Shown here one piece after another: positions 11,391 to 22,500 of a stretch of 64,000 nucleotides of DNA (positions are counted from its first letter, which is position 1; each line of letters starts with the position of its first letter). The notes under the pieces were generated by a model, which ran no database searches, was not told the DNA's origin, and saw only the letters and a program-made list of their open reading frames with translations. Both the position numbers and the translations under genes were made by a program. The DNA comes from Cristatella mucedo (Eukaryota > Bryozoa > Phylactolaemata > Cristatellidae): NCBI GenBank assembly GCA_009760855.2, contig WPIO01000073.1:953001-1017000 (forward strand), given 5' to 3'.

Positions 11391-11639
11391 GCTTACGTCA
11401 TGACATTAGCCTTAAGTCGCAGCTCACCCCTGAGCCAAACCGCTATACTGTGACTCACTATAATGTGAGCTGGGCTTTTTTGCCGCATGATCATAGATTT
11501 TGACATAATCGGTTCCTAATAATTGAAATTCAAGTACTGCGAGTGATATCTAGGCAGTCGCAAAAAGTCTCTCAAAAAGGCGCACCGACTCGCGAAACTC
11601 ACGACTCGCAGGTCGTCCAGTCTTTGCAACAAGACCCTT

Positions 11640-12180
11640 ACAGTCAGTGCAAAGCTCTGCAGCTAGTGGCTGTCGTGAGCGTCGCGTCGCAGTCGACATG
11701 CACCCCTCCCCTTTTCACCTTCAACCTGCACTGGCTTCCGATCGAGCAGCGCGTCGACTTCAAGGTTTCCCTCATTCTCTCTCGCTCCGGCCTACCTATC
11801 CGGACTACTTACCAATCAGGCAATCCGGCTAGGCATTGTACCGCGAGCTCTACTGACTCAAAATCGTTTAGCTATGCCTAGAACTCAACTCAAATCCTTC
11901 AGAGACCTTGCCTTTAGTCCGTATGCTCACAAATCCCGGAACTCACTCCCGACTAGCGTCATCACACCTGACTTGACCACATTTGTTAGATGCTAAAAAC
12001 CCACTTGCAGCATTAGGACCGTCCATATGTACTGCCCTATGTGTGCTAATGCACACTGACACGGTGCATGCTGTCACTAAATATTGATATGTTCCGTTGA
12101 AGCGTAGTTAAATTCCTTATAAAGAGATAATTTTCTCTTAGGGGTAAACAATGTCCTATTATCATTAATTTTATTATAGT
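11640..12180 (+). mobile_element. LINE-A copy, degraded
   Basis: Aligns base by base to the LINE-A 3' coding region (CAAAGCTCTGCAGCTAG, CTGCACTGGCTTCCGAT, CGACTTCAAGG) but has several frameshifts and a GC-rich insertion. The 3' part retains the tail stem-loop remnant before an ATT-rich end. Confidence 0.75.
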
Positions 12181-13054
12181 CAGTAATAGTTCAGTTTTAG
12201 ACAGATGTGTTCAGAACGAACAGAGAATATCCACATCTTATGACCGCAAATCATTGAATCGCTGAACATTCCTGGCTATTGGTGTATGCTAATGCGGGCT
12301 GCAAGTTTGACTTCAGGCTTTATTAATCATCGATGTGTTTGCATTTTTTAAGGACTACAATGCATGGGGAGAGATCAATTTGAACTAGGGCCAAGCAAGA
12401 AAACGCAAAATATATATAAAAAATTATTGCGCCAGCAGTAATAATAGTACTAAGCCATTTGTAAAACCCCCGAGAGAACTAAATCTCTATCCAGAAGCTT
12501 TACAATTATTATACCTAACAAGGGTGACTCGGTTTGAATGAACAAAAAGAAGGAATGGCTATTATTATATCATTAGCCGTTATATTGCTATATTAATTAT
12601 AGAAGCAGACACTTAAAACCAATCTTAGTTCACGGAATGTACTTAAAATACCATTAAAGAGGAATTATCTAGCGGAATACGAAAAGTTCTCAGTCTGCAA
12701 AAGCCATCATTAAACGTTAATAATTGGACCTTTCAGCGACGCTGAAGCGTCAATGGCATCTTCGCAGCTCTAAGGAAATGTAAAGGAGAGTTTCGTGCTA
12801 CCGCTAGGTGGCTTAATGCAACCAGCCCAGTATGTAAACCTCGGCCGGGCGGTTACGTTTCGAGGATTGCGATTTATAGTACTGGTTTAGGAGGATTACA
12901 ATTTACGCCACTGTGACGGCTACCTTCTCCGCGAGTGCTTCCCTTCAACGTTTGTTTCTGGCCGGTGCCAGGGGGACATGGAGAGCATGAGAACCATGTA
13001 ATGTCACGCAATGTATCTCCGTCTGTCACTGCACAAAGCCCTAAAGACGAAGTG
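12181..13054. other. Spacer without a recognised gene
   Basis: AT-rich sequence holding one tail fragment. No exon or RNA gene could be supported. An open frame reaching down to 12874 on the minus strand belongs mostly to the LINE-B copy that follows. Confidence 0.5.
12455..12515 (-). mobile_element. LINE-A or SINE-B 3' tail fragment
   Basis: Reverse copy of the shared tail: GAGAGAACTAAATCTCTATCC, then CAGAAGCTTTACA. Too short to say whether it came from the LINE or the SINE. Confidence 0.5.
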
Positions 13055-13790
13055 AATGTTAAATGCAACAAAGAGAAATTGAGAAACATAGCTGATTCAG
13101 CAGGGCAGTCAAGGAAGTGATTAGAATTGACGTAGCAACATAGAAATATTGGAAAGGGTGTGCCACAGTCGGCAGCATGATAGTAGATGTCGTTACGTGC
13201 GAATTTTGGAAGTGAGTTCCGCAGTAAAGGACCTGCACAGAAAAAGCTTCTGCTGCTAAGTGTCTTTGAGCCAAGGAATGGGACAACTAATTTGTTTTTC
13301 ATTTATGACTTAAAGGAACGAGGATGGTGCAAAGAGTGCAGCACTTGTGCAGCTAGTTATGAAGGAGCCAACCCAAGGCGGCCTTGTGGGTCAGTGGACG
13401 AATTTTGATTTGTATACATTAGTCAACCATAGTCATCGCAGCTCCTTCAGCAAAGAGATACGTGGCTGAATCGTTGGGATTTTGTAACTAGCATTGCAGC
13501 CATCTTCATCGCCAGCTGCACAGGCTGAACGGCTTTTTTTAAGTGCGAGACAAAACGAAATTGCATTAGCACTGGCTCGGCAGAACCATGAAGCTAGTCG
13601 GATTTTAAGCAAGCCACTGCGGTAGACAGGCCCTAATACTAGAAATGGATCGGACGAATCGGCTAGAAACGAAACTTTTAAAATTTAAGGAGTTATCAGA
13701 AACGTCACCTAAATTGTGTGCACATAGTGGCGGTTTCGCAATAGCATCACCTGCTGAAAGAGCAAAGTCTCCTGGTCCAGCCGACGGTAG
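13055..13790 (-). mobile_element. LINE-B copy, old
   Basis: Colinear with 44106-45010: shared blocks include TTTTGGAAGTGA, GGACCTGCA, CTTTGAGC(C/A)AAGGAATG, GGGTCAGTGG-like, TGCAGCCAT, AAACTTTTAAAATTTA and ACCTAAATT. Read on the minus strand it is the 3' end of a second reverse-transcriptase family, distinct from LINE-A. Many frame breaks. Confidence 0.65.
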
Positions 13791-13884
13791 AAATACAAGT
13801 CAAGCAAATGACAACGGAACTAGAAGCAGAGACCGAAAGTGAGTGATACTGAGAGAGATAGCTACATAGATAGATAGTCAATAA

Positions 13885-14003
13885 TGATTTGGTCCAATGG
13901 TTAAGGTGCTCGCCCCGGCCAAGGTCTGGCTGAGGTAGTGGGCTCGAGCCCCGAGGCATATGAAGCGCCTGAATAGAGATTAAGTTCTCTTGGGGCGATA
14001 TAC
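13885..14003 (+). mobile_element. SINE-B copy
   Basis: tRNA-like head: TGGTCCAATGGTTAAGGTGC (A-box position) and GGGCTCGAGCCCC (B box). The 3' tail reads GCGCCTGAATAGAGATTAAG then TTCTCTTGGGGCG, the same stem-loop as the LINE-A 3' end. It is followed by a CA/TA microsatellite into which the LTR at 14042 is inserted. Confidence 0.8.
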
Positions 14004-14041
14004 AAAGAAATTATAAATACACACACACACACACACATATA

Positions 14042-15547
14042 TGTAGCGCCCTGCTGGCTTTGGCTGAATTTTAGCGCGAACAAGAGCTGTTCGGCGGCGG
14101 GCTAGAGCTCCTTTGTCCTGGAGCAGTGAGCCAGAGAGGAGCGTCAGTGCGGTTAGAGAGGAAGCGCTTAGGAGCAGGCCAGGAAGCTCTGAGACGAGCG
14201 GCGGCGATTCGGCCTTTAGAATTGGTCCGATACTCACGGAAGCTGCTGATAGATGTTGGCTGGCCTGTCAACCCCCGCCTTCCCTCTTTCCAAGAAAGAA
14301 TCTTCGGGAACCCATTCGCCATTCAAGCTGGACGGAGGTACCCTTCCAGTGACCTGGGGACGGTAGTAATTCCTTTCTGTAATGGGCCAAGGTGTCCGGG
14401 CCCAATACCACTAAGCTCTTGCCCATTGTTTCAGCCAAGTATTTAAGAGTCGAGCGACGCTCGCTCTGGGTCTTTGGCCTCGTGTCTTTAGTCTTTGGTC
14501 CGGCACTGCGCCTCGACGCCGTCGGGCACTCGTTTCTCTGAAAGCGAGGGAGGAGGGCGGGCTGTCCGCCGACGATGGACGGAACAAGACGAGACAGCGC
14601 TAGAAGGATTCGGTGGAACCCCACTGAATACGGTCGTATCGCGCCCGAGCTGGCATTTTGTGTGTCCTTTCGTGTTTGTGTTTCTTTTGTGTCGTGTGTG
14701 TGCGCGCTAGCACGTGGTCTCGGTATAGGGATTTGCCGGCGCGAGCTAGGCGTAGTTGGCGTGTGTGGAGCTCTAGTTTACCGCGTAGGGTTTAAGTTCC
14801 GGGTCGCGCTTCAGTGTGGAGAAGTATTTCCTCCGCAAGAGTGCTTGAGGTGGCGTGTGTGGAGTATTCCTGCCGCACTGTTGGAAACCGAGTTCTAGTT
14901 CACCGGTTAGGGTTTAGACTCTGGTTCGGGCTCCGTCTATTTGGGTCGTTTCCCATTATACACGTAAGCAGCCCTAGTGTGAAGAAGTATTTCCTCCGCA
15001 GGAGTGCTTGAGTTGGCGTGTGTGGAGTATTCCGGTCGCACTGGTGGAAACCGAGTTCTAGTTCTCCGGGTAGGGTTTAGACTCCGGTTCGCACTTCAGT
15101 GTGGAGAAGTATTCCCTCCGCTAGAGTGTTTAAGTTGGCGTGTTTGGGGTATTCCCTCGGCACAGGTGGGAACGGATTCCTAGTTCACCGGTTAGGGTTT
15201 AGGGTCCGGGTCGCGCTTAGTGTGGAGGAGTACTCTCTCCGCAAGAGTGTTAGTGTAGCTGAGAACGTGCGAGGAGTGTGGAGATAAAGCTGAACTAGAC
15301 GCGCAGTGACTTTGTGCGCTTGCGAATAAAGTTCAGTAAAATCTCCAATTTGTGTGTCTCGCTTTCCAACTCACGCTTCGGACTCGCGACCCCCTTTAGT
15401 AACGGTAAGCAGGTCAGCGCCAGAAACGCTCGTTTCGTGGCGGCCAGCTTCTTGCGCGTAGGCGCGCACCGAACGGCATTAGGCGATAGGCTACGCTGCT
15501 AGGTAAGCGGCAGGTCAAGCTTACCCCGCCGAGCCTTCGGCGTTACA
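14042..15547 (+). mobile_element. Solo LTR, probably Gypsy-type
   Basis: A 1506-base unit beginning TGTAGCGCC and ending GGCGTTACA, which are near-perfect inverted ends of the TG...CA type. It is flanked on each side by TATA, a possible 4-base target duplication, though the site is a TA-rich microsatellite, so this is weak. A TATA-like AGTATTTAAGAG lies at about 14439 and an AATAAA at about 15325, the order expected of U3-R-U5. No internal gag/pol region or second LTR is present, so it looks like a recombination product. GC content is higher than in the surroundings. Strand is inferred from those promoter and poly(A) signals. Confidence 0.7.
14779..15300 (+). repeat. Four-unit tandem repeat inside the solo LTR
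   Basis: Units begin at about 14779, 14902, 15064 and 15187, each carrying TAGGGTTTA, GTGTGGAGAAGTATT-like, CCTCCGC, AGAGTG and GAGTTCTAGTTC-like blocks. Unit length is near 123 bases; unit 2 has an extra ~40-base insert and unit 4 diverges at its end. It lies between the presumed promoter and the AATAAA. Confidence 0.8.
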
Positions 15548-15589
15548 TATATATATTATATATAATATGTATATAATAACAATATAATA

Positions 15590-15705
15590 TCACTAAACGT
15601 TCGATCGTGCTTCCTTTGCAGCACATTTAAAGTGCCTAGAGAGAGAAATTTAGTTATCTGAGGACGCTATATCGAACGTATTATTTTTTATTATTAATAT
15701 TATAC
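15590..15705 (+). mobile_element. LINE-A 3' end fragment
   Basis: Only the last ~115 bases of LINE-A: CGATCGTGCTTCCTTTGCAG, AAAGTGCCTAGAGAGAG, the partner arm CTGAGGACGCTATA, and a TTATT-rich tail. Extreme 5' truncation. Confidence 0.8.
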
Positions 15706-15710
15706 ATTGT

Positions 15711-15856
15711 GTAGTGCCCTAAGAGAATTTAGTCTTTATTCAGGCGCTTCACATATGCCACGGGGTTCGAGCCCACTACCTCGGTCATCACATACATTCA
15801 CCTTGACTTCGGTCTTTAAAGGTAAGCACCTTAACCATTGGGGCCAAACCAGCTCG
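15711..15856 (-). mobile_element. SINE-B copy
   Basis: In reverse: shared LINE-like tail (GCCCTAAGAGAATTTAG, ATTCAGGCGCTTCACATATG), then B box GGTTCGAGCCC and A-box end TTAACCATTGGGGCCAAACC. Abuts a GA microsatellite. Confidence 0.8.
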
Positions 15857-15900
15857 TGAGCGAGAGAGAAGAGAGAGTAGAGAGGAGAGGAGAGGAGAGG

Positions 15901-15940
<40 letters not shown>

Positions 15941-15975
15941 GAGAGAGAGAAAGAGAGAGTGAGAGTGGGCGAGAG
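15857..15975 (+). repeat. (GA)n / GAGAGG microsatellite
   Basis: Purine-rich simple repeat immediately after the SINE-B copy. The apparent open frame through it is low complexity. Confidence 0.95.
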
Positions 15976-16571
15976 GACGAGGCTTACAGCGAGATAGTGA
16001 ACGAAATAGTTAAAGGATGTGAAGATAGAAAACCAAGGTTAGGACGGAGAAAGAAGAGAGACAGACTGAGACGGTTTGCTCCCTCTGGTGAAAATAGGTA
16101 GGATTACAAACGGACCAAACTGGTGTACAACAGCGCTCCTTGGTGTACACTAACGCTGCGGAGATACCTTTTCGCTACTGCTTAGAAACCTTGAAGATGT
16201 TGCTACCTCCGACGGACCACACAGCTGCGTGCATAGACTTCGCGAATTTGCAACCCTAACGACGTTTACATAAGAACCTTTGTGGATAGACCGCGTCCGG
16301 ACGCCTGGGGCCACCGCAGCAGGCCGCGACGACTACTACGCCATTGGCCAAGACCGTGTGCTTGCCGCACCTTCCTCGTTCCGCAGCGGTCTCGAGACAG
16401 TGCAATTACGGCGGCCACGATACGCCGCCGGTTCGTCGCTACGCACGCTAAAAGACCAAACAGAGGCGGAGCCTTCGGCTGTCCCAGAGGCCTTAGCCAA
16501 GTCGTCACAGCGAGGGAACCACGATCAGTCGTTTCATTGGCAACGGACACCGGCCGTGTCGTAACTCCGGA
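15976..16571 (+). promoter_or_regulatory. Presumed promoter and 5' UTR of the desaturase
   Basis: GC- and CpG-richer sequence running up to the desaturase ATG at 16572 and continuing into intron 1, consistent with a CpG-island promoter. No TATA box was identified and the start site cannot be placed. Inference only. Confidence 0.35.
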
Positions 16572-19500
16572 ATGGCCGATGGCGGAACGCTACGGACTGT
16601 CCAGCTAATGACCTGGGACGATGTGAAGTCATCGGCTAGCACCGACCGAAAACTGATCGTAATCTCCGGAGGCGTCTATGACGTGACGCACTTCATAAAG
16701 CGCCACCCCGGTGGGGCGCGGGTCGTCGGGCATTACGTCGGCTCGGACGCAACGGTAAGCCTGGTGCCCTCCGTGAAGCCTCTTTTCCTTTTCCGGCGAC
16801 GCCTTTGCCCGACGACCGACGCCGTTGCGACGACACGCGCTCGCCATGATTTGAGCCAGCTACCCGAGCGTAGCCGCCGGCAGCGGCGAATGCATTCAGA
16901 CGGTCTCTCGTGACGTCTGGGCTCAGCACGCCCGGGTAGCGGGCGAGTCCAAGCGCTGTCGTTCTCACATGGATGCAGCGGGCGAGCACGCTGACGCGAT
17001 ACCCGTCGTAACTGCTCTGTGCTTCTACAGGCCTTGATTCACCCTCGTGGACCATTTCCTCATAAGCTGGCAAGGCCCATAAACCCGAAGCAACGCCATT
17101 AACTCCGCTGGGACATGCACTGGCCGTAGCGGGAATAACAAGGCCGTAAACGCCATTGGCCCACGCACAAGTAATAGCAAAACGAGAAATTAGCCACAGC
17201 ATCTGTCATTTCCTGACGAAACACGGCAAACCCAAACTCACAGCTAAAGAGCAGCTGGAGGCGAGCGAGTGAACCAAGAGGCACGGCGACTTTTTCGGGC
17301 TCGCTTTCCGCTGTCCGCGACATTGTTGCTATTTTTAGTGCTTCTCGCCGTATTATTTTCAAGCGTAGTAATTCGGAAAATTTCTGCCGCATCCGCTGTA
17401 ACGCATTTCGTCCGACGTTTTACGCCGTACGCGGTTGAGAGCGCTGGCCACGGTGACGTGTCGGCTCGCCCACGCGTCGGCGGTTGCCGCTGCAGTTCCG
17501 ATCACCTCCACGTGCAGTCAACGGGGAGGCCTCGAAGTCGCGGCTCTAGCAACGCGCGCTGCAGCGGCTTCTCGCCCTTGGCCCGCGAGCGCAGCGCTCC
17601 TCGCTGTGCTATTCGTTGTCGACGCGCGACGAGTGCCGGCGAAGCTGGCGACTCGAGGCAGCGCTGCTTTCGAGCGAAGAGGCGGCCCCGATACGTGCTT
17701 TCGAGCGAAGAGGCGGCCCCGATACGCGCATCTACGCCCGATACGTGCCGGTAGTCGGACGGTAGCCGTTCGCGGCACTAATGTAAAGGACGCTCGTACC
17801 TCGATGCAATGAGTCCACGTCCGTAGGGCAGAGCAGTCCATTCAGCAGCCACATTCCACATGTGTCCAGCGCGAGCGAGCCAGAGCCAGAGTGAGCCAGA
17901 GAAATAATCTTGCTGTCCAGCCTAAATATTGCGAAAAAATCAACCAAATATATTCGCGTGCAGAGGTCTGAGTGCATTCTCTAGCTCTGAGCTCAGAACG
18001 TAGGCACAGAGAGAACGTGGAGCGCCTGAAGCTCAAAACGCGCTGGCTGCCGGCTGTAGCTCTCTCGAGCTGTCGAAGTCTCCTTTCTGCGGGGGACTTT
18101 CTTGTTGCATGCCATCGTGAAAGCTGGTGGTGCAGCTACAATGGGTGTCCTCGGTTTGCAGTACTGGTCTTGTAAACGTCTGCGGTGCATGTTCCAGTGG
18201 GCCCGAGCCTATAAGTGACCGTGATTTGAAAACTGCAGTTATTATTTTTCAGGACGTGCCGCCAACCGTTGACACCCTGCGGCACGTGTCTCGTTGCAGG
18301 ATGCATGGGTGGCGTTTCACGATAGGAAGGAGCTGGTCTCCAAGTACATGAAACCGCTCGAAATAGGTCGCATACCGAATTATGAACCCGAGGTACGGCG
18401 GAAAGTGCGAGCGCGTAAGCCTCCAGGGGGCTTGAACTCGTGCCTAAGCTGCCGTCGGCAGTCGCACTACAAGCAGCCATTTTGCGATCATGAACAAAGC
18501 TCGCCCTTGTAATGCCTTTTAGCAGCTATCTAGAAACGCTTTAATTAAGAAGATTTTCTCACTCTTTGCTAGTGTTTACCTCGACGTGCTGCGCTCGTTG
18601 CATGAGCAACAGCCCTACGTATCAGGGGCATCGATCTTAGTTAGGGCTTCGCTTGGAGCAGCAGCAATAACAAAACACTTTTTTTTCGATTGATCAATCC
18701 TTTTGCCTATCACTCAAATGCCTAACCCCCAGCCGAGGTGTTGAGTATAAAGATATTAGACATTACTCAAGAATAGCAATGCATTACATTCCAAGAGTGA
18801 CCTAAGCACTGTTCAAACTCCTGGGACATTTCTGACTGAGCATCGTGGTTCTTGTAGAACGAGGTCGCCAAAGACTTCAGGCGGCTCCGAAAAACTGCAG
18901 AAGGCATGGGGCTGTTCAAGGCGAATCCGTGGTTCTTTGCTCTGCACCTCGCGCACATCATCCTGCTGGATGTGGCTGGCTACGCCGTCCTGAAATACGG
19001 CCTTGCTTCTTGGCCCTCGTATCTGATGGCCTCGGCACTGTTCGCGACTGCTCAGGTAAGCTTTCTCAGCTTGCATAAGGGAAAGAGGTAACGACACGCT
19101 ACTCTCCATACACTTCATATCAGCGATAGCCTAAGCCTTCGACGCCTATAACAATGTTAACGGAGCTGATATTTTTAAGTCCATTTTCAATGTTCCGCTG
19201 CCTGCAGGCGTGATGGCGAAATACATTTCTGTTAATTGAAGTGTTGCATACCTGTACTATTGTTCCGACGTACGTCCATTAGCAGCCCGTATATGGGTAA
19301 GTCCAGCCTCCTCAGCTTCAGGTTTCTTACGCTTAAAAATATCGTCATTCGGGGCCGGAGCATCTTGGGTCAAAATGTGCAATAAAAGCATGTAAAGCAC
19401 CATCACCTCTGCAGCTGAAATAAAGTATGATTCGTGTGAGCCCGTTGAACATTGTGCTCAATGGAATCTGCTGAAAGAATTGTGTTAGAAGTAGCCGATG

Positions 19501-22500
19501 ATGTTGAGTGTTCATGCATTTATTCTTACATTACACAATTATTCATCAGACAATGGATCTAGGATGCGCCTAGCTTTCTGAATTAAACGATGGCAAAAAT
19601 TAACTAATAATCGCTGCCATTTGTTAATGGATCGCTGGAATAAGGAATATTCGATTTATTAATCCGTAAAGCAGCAGTAAGGCTATCATTCAGTGCTGCA
19701 TGCACACTGGATTTAATCTTCCATGACATCTCAGTTTGACAAACGCTGCTCTCAGTTTTGCCCAGAGTCTTAGCCCAGGGCTTAAGGCGCTCGTTCTTCC
19801 CAACCCAGGTCGTGGGTTCGAGTCCTGTAGTGGGTGACCCTTTATTGCACACTGCAAGCCGTAATGATAGCCGGTATGACTCTTCTGCACCTATATAAAT
19901 GAGGCTGTTTAATCAGCTAAACTATATATTTAAATTTGACACTCGCTCTAAATCAATATTCAAAGATATTTATTGCAATGGCTAGCATAGTAAGAAGCTT
20001 AATAGTTCCCAGGTTCTTTCCAAGCTGGATAGCTGTTACTCTCTTTAAGCAGGGCTGCCGAAGCCTGTACAGGTAGTGCTAAGTATGTCAGACAGCTGGG
20101 AGAATCAATCTTTAAATCAAGGCATTTAGCCAAGTCTCGCCTACCCTAAAGGAGCCTCGGTGGCTTGTTATCATACTGAGGATACCCAGTAAAATTCTTA
20201 CTCTGACTTACGACGCTTGCCGCGGTATCCTTCATAACTAATTGAACATCTACATATCCATCAGACCAGCAGGGCTAAAAATGAATTGCCCCTCTCTTTT
20301 GCTTAAAGACTATTACTGATGCTTTTGCTGTGCAGGTCCTAGCCCATGGAACCATTTTCCACACTTGTTTTGCAACTTGTTTTGAGCTGCTGCCGACTCA
20401 GGCACTTTTATTTAACCTGTTCAATACCGCTTTTCCCATACTGCTCACTTCCCCGAGCCTCTCCACTCAAATCGGAACTCCATTTTTTCTTGTATGAAAC
20501 GAAAACTTCAAGCTACAGTATGCACCATCTGGGCATTGCCCTGTGCGTGCAATAGAAAACTAGCTTGCGTTACGAAGTCTAAGTCCTCATAGCTTTTCAG
20601 TTACAGCCAGTGATATTTACGTTAACATTCGTAGTAAAGCAATACTTCTGATACTAGTTAAACCGAATAATATTTAAAAGGTGGCCGTAGCTCGAGGGGT
20701 TTTGACCTCTGTTAAGCATGCACACACCTAAATAAATTATTGGGCTACTAGCTCGACACGTCCCATTGTTTGCCATTAATGGTGAGAGGGCCCGCAGAAG
20801 AGCAGGGTTTAACCACCTCCGGGGAATTACTGGTTCTGCCGCTTGCCATCATTACTCTGCCCACTTCCTTAATGTATGGCTTCGCTGTTACGGGCAATTG
20901 CAGGCGCAGGCTGGCTGGACTCAACATGACTACGGACATTTGAGCGTATTCCGAAGCCGCTCTCTTAACCATTTAGCTCATCGATTCGTCATCGGTACGC
21001 TAAAGGTATGCTCAGTAGCCGTGACACTAGCTGCAGAACCGATCTGTTATGGCGGCGTGGAGGTTGAGCAAGAAGGAAACAGTGGGAAAGAGAATGCTAG
21101 AGAAAGAGAGCGACAGAGAGAAAAACGAGAGTGAAAGAAAGATAGGAGAGTGCAGGAGTGAGATTCAGAGAGACGGGCGCTGAACGATGCAGACAGAAAG
21201 CGAACAAGCTAGCAAGAGCAGAGGCCGCGGGACGGCGCTGCAGTGTGGCTGAGCTAGACCGTCTCGGTTGGCTCGTCTCGAGGCACTTTGCGCAGCAGCG
21301 CAGACTTCTCGTGGGTGACCTTACATGCTCTGACCGGCTCGATTTGCGAAACATTCCGTGTTTCCTTATTCCCTACTTAAATGCTTGATGTCATTTTGAT
21401 ATTCGCAGGGAGCAGGATCCCATTGGTGGAACTTCCGCCACTTCCAGCATCACGCTAAGCCAAATGTGCTGAAAAAGGATCCCGACATCAATATTGCACA
21501 TGTATTTTTGCTGGGGAAAAAATTGCCAGTTGAGTGGGGCTCGAAGAAGCGAGGCTTCATGCCATACCAATGGCAGCACGACTACTTCCATTTGCGTGAG
21601 TGTTGGTAGCCGCGAGCAATAATGCGACAGGCAGCATAATCGTAATTAATCATAACGAGCTTTGCGTAAAATGCATGCGTGCAAATAGAGTGAAACGTAC
21701 CTTATTTCTAGCGATAAATTACTACTTTTTCTTCTTAACCAAAAAGATGCGAAAGATGAGCGTTTGGAGCCAGTGAGCACTGGCATAGTGTCAGGCGCTT
21801 GGCTACTCAATACTGCCATTTGCCTTCCTATGGTTGGCTGCCTCCTGAAAGGTTAAGGTCTGATCCCGCCCACCTTGGCTTAATTCTGGCTTTGCCTCTG
21901 ACACCAAGCGCAATATAGATGATAGGGGCGGCTTGTTCAATGCCGATGCAGCCACTAATCATTGCTCGACCACCGACTGCTTGGTCGTTCGATGCAAAGA
22001 CAATTAGGTGAATTATGAGACAGCCTATGCAGATTCTTTATTTCAAGATTGACCTGAGACCTCAGGATAAAACTTTTCGAGTACACTGCTAGTAGCGTTC
22101 TTTTCTTAAGTGTGCATGACTTCCTTGGCAGTGCTCCACAGGCTGATTAATGCTGTCGTAAATGGCAGCGGAAGCTCGTCTAGAGCAGTTGTAACTGAAT
22201 ATCCAACTTGTATTTTCCTCGGCTTTCGTGCACCCCCTCAGGGTTACGTCAGTGACCATGGTCTTCCGAAACAGGGTAAGTGCATGCTGCCACTAACCAC
22301 ACTTGCATGCTGACCCTGTGCATGTCACCCCTAACCAAGCGATTGAGTTCTCTGAGGGAGCTTTATCACATGTATTGTTATTATTAAGTGAATGCGTCGC
22401 CCTAGGATCATTCTAGTCATTCATAGTCATTCTAGATGCGAATGCAAAGGGCTGTTTTTATTTTCGTGGTGGCAAGCAACATCTTGCCTGCAAGTGTGTG

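Noticed and set aside
11006-11503. 165-residue plus-strand frame
   Set aside because: Antisense to the more convincing minus-strand Cys-rich frames; its Thr/Ser/Val-rich translation looks like a shadow.
14126-14898. Several overlapping frames on both strands
   Set aside because: They fall inside the solo LTR, share no domain, and follow from its GC content and tandem units.
14779-15300. Regularly spaced repeats considered as a CRISPR array
   Set aside because: Units are ~123 bases with no repeat/spacer alternation, lie in an LTR, and the genome is animal.
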